This document shows, piece by piece, positions 57,712 through 64,000 of a DNA stretch of 64,000 nt. Position numbers and translations under genes: made by a program. Each line of letters begins with the position of its first letter. Position 1 is the stretch's first letter. Source of the DNA: Sorex araneus. Its lineage: Eukaryota; Chordata; Mammalia; Eulipotyphla; Soricidae. The DNA is taken from positions 113,835,759 through 113,899,758 of the forward strand of contig NC_073305.1 in assembly GCF_027595985.1 (NCBI RefSeq). Direction: 5' to 3'. A model generated the notes under the pieces. That model saw only the letters and a program-made list of their open reading frames with translations. It did not search any database and had not been told where the DNA came from.

Positions 57712-57872
57712 TGAGAAGGTAGTACAGGGGTCATGGTGATGGCTTTGCATGCTACCCATTCTGTTTTGAATTCCAAGGCACTGTATATGTTCCCCAATGC
57801 ATCATCTGGAGTGACTCCTGAGCACAGATCCAGGAATTGCACCAAGCACTGCAGGGTGTAGCCAAAAGTATT
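57712..57872 (+). mobile_element. Diverged SOR SINE
   Basis: GGGCTTGAGAAGGTAGTACAG head, GAGTGACTCCTGAGCACAG body, CACTGCAGGGTGTAGCC end. Confidence 0.7.
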
Positions 57873-58665
57873 TTTTGTACTGTTCTTCCCTCCCCCCCAT
57901 TATTTAACTGCTTAATTCAGTTGCTTGTATACAGTTCTGCATAAGCCACAGAAGCCATCATGAGGTCAGAATAAGCATGTTACTTATTTATATGTAGTTT
58001 GGGGACAGTAGCTTAGGCATTTGTTGGTTTTGTCTGGGGTCATACACAGGACTGAGATTGTCCTGATGTGCAGGTTAGTCTCATCTAGTGGACTGAGAAT
58101 GGCATCTATCTTTGCTTCTCCTGGGAACAAGTCGGCTATATAATGATCTGTTTATATAGATGCATGAGACAGCAAGAGCCTTATACTTAAAGTTGTCCCA
58201 TCACTTCTGCCTGATAATTTTGGTCAAAAGTTTGATGGCATAGTAAAATACTTTCAACTGTTAAGAATATTACTGTCAAATCTTGAGGAAGTATGTGACT
58301 GCAAAGATGTGGAGTCTTATCTCTCACACGTGCCATCCCCAATGTTTTGCTTTTCCAAGCTTTTAAAGTTCATATGAGGAGTATAATAGCCCGCATATCT
58401 TTAAAAGATTCACCAATTAACATTTTGGTGTACTTTTGTCTCAGACTTCTCCACAGTCCCATCATTTAGCAGGCATCATTCCTTGCCCTCTTGATTTTAT
58501 CTCCTTGAGCCTAAGACACAATCATCATAATGAGGAAATTTAACATTGACAGATTGATTCTAATTCATATATTCATTTCTTTTTCCCAGTTATGTCTTTT
58601 GTGGCTATTTCATTTTATTTTTCTAATGCAGCCAGCTTTGCTTTATCACAATGTGTTTGTTTGTT
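57873..58665 (+). other. Unique intronic DNA
   Basis: No repeat or exon recognised. Confidence 0.5.
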
Positions 58666-58667
58666 TT

Positions 58668-58816
58668 TAAATTTTTTTTGCTTTTTGCTTTTTGGGTTAT
58701 TCCTGGCTCATGCACTCAAGAATTACTCCTGGCGGTGCTCGGGGATGCTGGGAATCGAACCCGGGTCAGCCTCATGCAAGGCAAACGCCCTACCCACCGT
58801 GTTATCGCTTCAGCCC
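58668..58816 (-). mobile_element. SOR SINE with internal deletions (CATGAGCC variant)
   Basis: Relative to full copies it lacks about 20 bp after TTTTTGGGT and the GACCATATGG block, but keeps intact B box and head (GAATCGAACCCGGGTCAGCC, TTATCGCTTCAGCCCC). Variant GGCTCATGCACTCAAG present. Confidence 0.88.
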
Positions 58817-59027
58817 CAGCATGTATGTCTAATAATCACTTGGTATATAAAACAGCACAACAAGTAGGAGTCAAACAACACCAGTCAGACACAGAGACAA
58901 CCTTATAAGGAGAACTGTATAGTTGTATACCTATCTAGTGATGAAATTAATATGGTACTTTGCCTTGAGATAGATAAGGTTTTCTTATAGAAGTGTTAGA
59001 AAGGATACATTTTGTAAGCTACTGTAA

Positions 59028-59102
59028 TTCATATATATATATATATACATAAACACACACACACATATATATATATACATATATACATACATATACGCAC
59101 AC
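59028..59102 (+). repeat. (AT)n/(CA)n microsatellite
   Basis: Alternating ATATAT, CACACA and ATACAT blocks next to a SOR A-tail position. Confidence 0.95.
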
Positions 59103-59106
59103 ATAC

Positions 59107-59500
59107 AGCTTTTTGGGTCATACCTGGTTACCCAGTGATGATGCTCAGGGGTTATTCCTGGCTCTGCACTCAGGAATTACTCCTGGTGGTGCTAGGATTA
59201 GGGGTGGGGGAAGGGGAACATATGGGATTCTAGAGCTCGAACCCAGGTCAGCTGTGTGCAAGGCCAACACCCTACCCACTGTACGCTCCAGCCCCTCCCC
59301 TGTATATTTTTGTTGTATGTATTTGGGCAACACTTGACTGTGCTCAGGGTGTACTTTGATTCAGTGCTTAGAGATAGCTTCCAGTGATACTCGGGGATTG
59401 TATAGTACCAGGGATTGAAACCAGGGCTCTTACATTCTTGTATTCCTGTATTCTAGTGTTCAAGTCTTGTGTTCTAGTCTTTTGAGCCCTCTCCCCAGCA
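59107..59500 (-). mobile_element. SOR SINE with G-rich insertion, plus older copy
   Basis: 59,107-59,297 is a clear copy with a GGGGTGGGGGAAGGGG insertion in place of the GGGGACC block. 59,325-59,500 is an old copy (GGGCAACACTTGACTGTGCTC). Confidence 0.85.
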
Positions 59501-59683
59501 TTTTGCATTCTTTTCTATGTTCTTTTTTTAGTTCATAGATCTAATACCATTCTCTGTGGATAGTAACTAGAGTTTCTTGGAGTTTGGTTTTTATTCCCTG
59601 TATTCCCTCTGCCGTCTCCAGTAGTTTGTTTATGCCTCCTTCTCTTCTTTCACCGTAAGGGGACCTATTTTGATTTGTTTCTT

Positions 59684-59877
59684 TCTTTTTTTTTTTTTTA
59701 TTTTTTGCTTTTTGCTTTTTGGGTTACACCTGGCAATGCACAGGGGTTACTCCTGGCTGTGCACTCAGGAATCACCCCTGGCAGTGCTCAGAGGACCATA
59801 TGGGACGCTGGGAATTGAACCCAGGTTGGCCGCGTGCAAGGCAAATGCCCTACCCGCTGTGCTATTGCTCCAGCCCC
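59684..59877 (-). mobile_element. SOR SINE, near full length
   Basis: T-rich tail, GTTACACCTGGCAATGCACA, intact GGCCGCGTGCAAGGC and GCTATTGCTCCAGCCCC. Confidence 0.94.
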
Positions 59878-60041
59878 CTGATTTATTTCTTGAAGAAATC
59901 CTGCTGTCAGAAGTCTTTGGATCTTGTTTCTTGCATTTCCAGAGAGGTTCAGTTATTGATTCTGGCCATAACTTAAATAAAGGACATGAGGGAGATATTT
60001 CTATAGTCAGTATGCAAAATTGACTTAAGAGTATAAAGTGA

Positions 60042-60180
60042 CCAGAGAGATAATACAGTTATAGTGTTTGCCTTGCATGCAGCCGACCTGGGTTCAATCC
60101 CCAGCATCCCTGAGCACTGCCAGTAGTAATTCCTGAGACCCGAGCCAGGAGTAACCCTTGAGCATCACTGGGTGTGGCTT
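60042..60180 (+). mobile_element. SOR SINE, internally shortened
   Basis: AGAGATAATACAG head, B box GGGTTCAATCCCC, CATCCCTGAGCACTGCC (CATATGGTCC block lost), end CATCACTGGGTGTGG. Confidence 0.85.
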
Positions 60181-60299
60181 CTCCTCCCCCCCTCCCATTA
60201 AACTTTTCTACAGAATAAGGTTTTGGGGGTAGGAAAGTGCCTAACTTCGACCACTTAGTTAGGAAACTGGGTTGAGGCAATCAGGGAGGGTTAAATGCT

Positions 60300-61560
60300 T
60301 AAAAGAGACTTTCAGTCCTTTCATTCTTTGCCAGCATCTTCACCCCCATTCTCAGAAGTGCAGGTTCTAGTGCTTCAATTTCCAAACTCATTGGTGATCT
60401 TGCAAAGTTAGTACCTTGACGCAATCTCCAGGGTGGCTAGCGAAAGCCCCATCAGCTCTCCCTCTCGCTGCTTAGGTTCGGTTAGTCCCACATTGCCCCT
60501 AATTCCTGTCTCCTCCTTTCTCCTGCTCATCTCTCCATGCACCTGCTCCTGCATTCTTCCCCTACATTCTTCTCCCTCTGTCCTCCTTGCTAGTCTCTCT
60601 GTGATCCATCTTGCTGCCCTGGTCTCTCTCTCTCTCTCTTCTTTCTCCAACTCCTCCACATTGGGGGTTGACACCACACCCCCCACCCGTCTGGTAGCAA
60701 AATCAACATAAGAAAACCCTATCTTTTCCCAGGGGCAAATGCCACTTAAGGTGTTTTTCTCCTTTCTTTAGTCCAATAACTTAATTAACATCTTAATCAA
60801 CATCTTAATTATACTTCTTAACATTATTTTGTATGGATACAGTAAGACATACATTGAGTTTGTAGGGTGCCTCTCCTCGGGACATCTCTCCATAGACTCA
60901 GACTACAGTGCTCAGGCCAGTTTAATCTTTCCTAACCCTAGCAGGGTCCGAATCTAGTTATTACTTTTGGGATCATGACAGAATTTGTCCATGACCATGC
61001 TCTTAACTTATAGTTAAGCATTATGGCACTTTGGCCAGGCCTGTTTTGATGTCAGGGTAGCACATAGCTCACAACTTGCCCTGGGTCCATCCAGTCCCTC
61101 GTCGGGACTCTGCTTTTGGGGATCTAGGAAGTAAGGGCAACTGAGTTTTAGGTTGAGAGAACAGATGTCCAGGAGGTGAATTGTCATTCCTAGTCAATTA
61201 ACTCCAGTTACAAAAGCATAGCATTAACTATCTTACTGTGTCCTTAATATATGAAAAGGACATTGCTCTGAATTAACTATGCAAAGGATTTAAGGAGAAG
61301 AGAAAAGCAGTATTTACAAGTTAACAGCACAAAGAAAGAGGTTACAAATAAACACAAGAATGTGTTTATTTGTATTGTGATGGGAGTAACCCAATAAACC
61401 TAAGCTCCTTGTGGCAAGGCTGAAAGGACAGACCAATGTTATCCTACTGTGGAAGTTATTTTTCTTACAGTGCAATTCTTTCATGTGTTTTCCAGCATTT
61501 AAAATATCTTTTCTCTGCAACTTTTTTCTAGTTCTTGTAGTTGATCCCATTTAAAGCGTT
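60300..61560. other. Unassigned block, possible old LTR element
   Basis: Composition changes here: a CT-rich part (60,420-60,700; the reverse strand is purine-rich with an open 92-codon frame of Glu/Arg-rich low complexity) is followed by a part with two AATAAA signals (about 61,344 and 61,394). No SOR or L1 copy lies inside. I cannot match it to a family; an ERV LTR is only a guess. Confidence 0.3.
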
Positions 61561-61569
61561 TGCTTGTGT

Positions 61570-61760
61570 GTGTGTGGGGGGGAAAGGGGGTGGTGGCTAC
61601 ACCTATCAGTGTTCAGGGCTTATAATTCCCGGCTCTGTGCTCAGGGATCACTCCTAGCAGTCTTAGGGGACCTTATGGGGTCCCAAGGACCAAACCCAGA
61701 TTGGCTGTGTGCAAGGCAGACATTCTACCCACTGTACAATTATTACTTCAACCCCTCCTT
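61570..61760 (-). mobile_element. SOR SINE next to (TG)n/G-run
   Basis: GTGGCTACACCTATCAGTGTTC..CCAAACCCAGATTGGC..CCCACTGTACAATTATT; diverged. Confidence 0.75.
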
Positions 61761-61764
61761 CTCT

Positions 61765-64000
61765 TTTAGTGAGGTTTGGAGACAGTAAGGTGCAAAGTGC
61801 ATTATGTATCCAATCCACTATTTTTACAAAAACGTAAATGAATTTTACCTTGAAATTAAAAAAAAAATAACACTCAGCCAGGCTCACAGAACCAAAAGGT
61901 CAAAATTGTAAGATGTAATTTGTATTCTTATATGTAGTGAATTTTTCCAGAGTTTATAATAATTTGTGATACAGCAATTGATTAAATGCAGAAATGGTTG
62001 TGATAATCATGGCCTTTTCTAGTACATCAAATACTGACAAACTTAAAAGTTATAAAGCATTGACACTCTAGTTCTGATTTAAGTTTTTTCCAGTTAAAAT
62101 TTTACTGTAAATGCTTTACAGTAATTGTTATCTTAAGTCTATTCATAAATACATGATTTAATTTTTTTATTTCTAGCATGGTAAATATCAGGTATACCCC
62201 ACATGAACAAAAACTCTGCGTTACTTTTATTTTAAGAGAATAATGGATCATATTCAAAACACTTGAGTCTGCTCTAGAGAATGCAAGATATAAATAGGAA
62301 CTAGAACAGTGTAAAAATAGGCAACACTCTAGTCTGCTTTATATAGAATAATAGTGTAATTTAGTCTTCAATTTCATTATATTTAACACCTTTGTGGTTT
62401 GATTTCTCTTTTGTTTTCTCTCCTGATAATTCTTAGAGGAACTAAAGGAAGCCTTTGTAAGTTCATCTATACTGTCTTTTTCCCACGTGTATATATGTTC
62501 TTGTTTTCTACTCATTTAGATAATGAGAAATTGACATAAGAGCCAAACTGCTAGTGTGCATTTCTTTTCCCAAGGGAGTGGGAATTGGTTCTTGGGAAAC
62601 AAAAAGAAAATTATAGATGTTACATGATTTATATATCTTGTAGCTCATAAGCAGATATGTAGTATTATCTTTATTGAGAATGAGAGTAGTTTGAAAAATA
62701 CTAAAAGATCTCTTGGAAATGAAAAGGAGATTGAGATTCATGTCAGAGATTCTGTTAGAGCATGACCCTTTAACCTTCGGTTTGCTATATGTATTTCCTT
62801 CTAACAAGCTTATTCTGTAATAAGCTCTATGGAGACTATGATCACAGATGCTTTGTTAGGAGTCTTTTACATCTTAGTTTCTGTTGAATTGTAGAGGCCG
62901 CATAAAATTGGGCACCAATAAAAGGTTTTTGAATGTGTACTGACAGTATTAATTGCAAATTAACTGTGTGATGAATTTGAGTTGATTCTGGCCGTATGAC
63001 CTGGATGGTATTTCCTCTGTGAATGGGATCATGAATAGGAATGTTCTGAAAAGGTTGCTCTATATCCCTTGAAGAGGGCAGCATCTTCAGGGCTCACCCA
63101 ATACCCATGCTGCTCTCAAGTTGATGGCCTGACTCCTCATTCAACTCTAGCCAGTCATTGCCTTGATACTATCAGGTCCCAATTAATTTGCGTTTGTTTT
63201 TATTTTTAAAAGAAAGGTCAGAAAATCAATTTTTATGTTTTGCTTATAACTTAAATACTAGAGAAAAATCAGTATTTATCAGGCAACATGCACACCAATA
63301 CAAATCTCTACAAGCAACACTCAGAACTGAAACCCCCACCCCCTGCTATTCCCAAGTACACACTAGAATTTATTCTCTTTGTTAGATGAAATCTGTCTCT
63401 CAATTCTGCTGTAGGACTCTTACTGCATACTGAACACACACCGAACGAGCATCTTGCTCCTGTTCAGATAACTTGAATGACAGGACCTCTGGACCTATTG
63501 TTAACTACTTGCCATGTGGTTCTGCCTAAAACAGATGCATACCCTTCACACTTTAACCTTCTGGTCCTGGTTTCCTGTTAAACACTAGGCAACACCAACT
63601 CTTATGTGACTAGTCTTCAAATTTCTGAAATACTGAATGATTTTTATTTCTGCAGAGGTGTAATAGTATTTAAGCTCTCAAACTGAAGTCATACTACTAG
63701 GGTTTTAATCTTTGCTCTGCCTTTTAAAGTAACTATGCTGTCATAGGTCTTGTTACATTAACCTTTTATACCTCATTTTGTCTATTTTGAATATAAGCAT
63801 ATTGTAATTTACTTGATTGTAGATTTTATGTATATATATGTATACATATATATACACATAACTCTCAGAATAGTCCATGACATACAGCATGTACCAAATT
63901 AAGCATGCTTACAAATTTTATTTGATTTCCTAATTTAATTACTTATTAATGGAAGCAGTCTGGTGCCTTGAAAGAACTCTTAGGCTTCCCTCACTTATGC
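61765..64000 (+). other. Unique intronic DNA, 2.2 kb
   Basis: AT-rich, repeat-poor. A short TATATATG/TACATATATA run is at 63,828-63,862. No ZNF292 exon 2 was recognised. Confidence 0.5.

Larger units (their letters stand above)
29721..64000 (+). other. ZNF292: ZNF292 intron 1 (5' part)
   Basis: Everything after the donor at 29,721 is interpreted as intron 1, because no sequence encoding the next segment of ZNF292 (expected to begin TLLEYAEKW) was found on the plus strand and no other host gene was recognised. It holds AT-rich unique DNA plus retrotransposons, listed separately. The acceptor is outside the window. Confidence 0.7.

Noticed and set aside
62842..63084. 80-codon minus-strand frame with varied composition
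   Set aside because: No recognised family, no neighbouring exon or splice logic; likely chance in intronic DNA, though a decayed processed pseudogene cannot be excluded.
30701..64000. Search for ZNF292 exon 2 (expected TLLEYAEKW..)
   Set aside because: No matching coding sequence with splice sites was found; exon 2 probably lies beyond the window.

Overview
The window is mammalian nuclear DNA, most likely from a shrew (Sorex or a close relative). The main evidence is dozens of copies of one tRNA-derived SINE with a recognisable A box (TAGCACAGTGGGTAGGGC) and B box (GGGTTTGATTCC). I recognise it as the shrew SOR SINE family. Shrew-style L1 tails, an RTE-clade LINE and old ERVL-MaLR LTRs accompany it. 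There are no bacterial-type operons, CRISPR arrays or phage genes; nearly all longer open frames are translated SINEs, microsatellites or GC-rich promoter DNA.

Layout. 1-23.9 kb is repeat-rich intergenic DNA: an RTE LINE (about 3.2-6.25 kb, minus) interrupted by a non-coding L1-tailed insertion, many SOR SINEs, L1 3' ends, an MLT1-like LTR split by a SINE with a 350-bp polypurine tract, and several (GA)n, (CT)n and (CA)n tracts. 23.9-24.6 kb is a CpG island with no assigned gene. 24.6-28.7 kb is again repeats. 28.85-30.7 kb is a strong CpG-island promoter holding exon 1 of ZNF292 (ATG 29,553, splice donor after 29,720, plus strand). 30.7-64 kb is interpreted as part of ZNF292 intron 1: AT-rich sequence, SOR SINEs, a 5'-truncated L1, a tandem-repeat element with an L1 tail at 49.3-50.6 kb, and an MST/THE1-like LTR. 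I did not find ZNF292 exon 2, so the intron probably runs past the window.

How things work together. The only confident host gene is ZNF292, a large C2H2 zinc-finger nuclear protein. Its TATA-less promoter carries three identical CACGTGAC E-boxes and a YY1-like AAGATGGCGG over the start codon. The most interesting biology is retrotransposon biology. A second, longer SINE type has the same tRNA head but a 3' end resembling the 3' end of the local RTE LINE, suggesting an RTE-SINE partnership. One such SINE is joined directly to the RTE body, as in a template-switch chimera. Two non-coding, internally repeated elements end in L1 tails, in the manner of composite (SVA-like) or half-L1 elements.

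Limits. Family names, percent similarity and ages are by eye; repeat borders are accurate to roughly 10-20 bp unless a target-site duplication is given.
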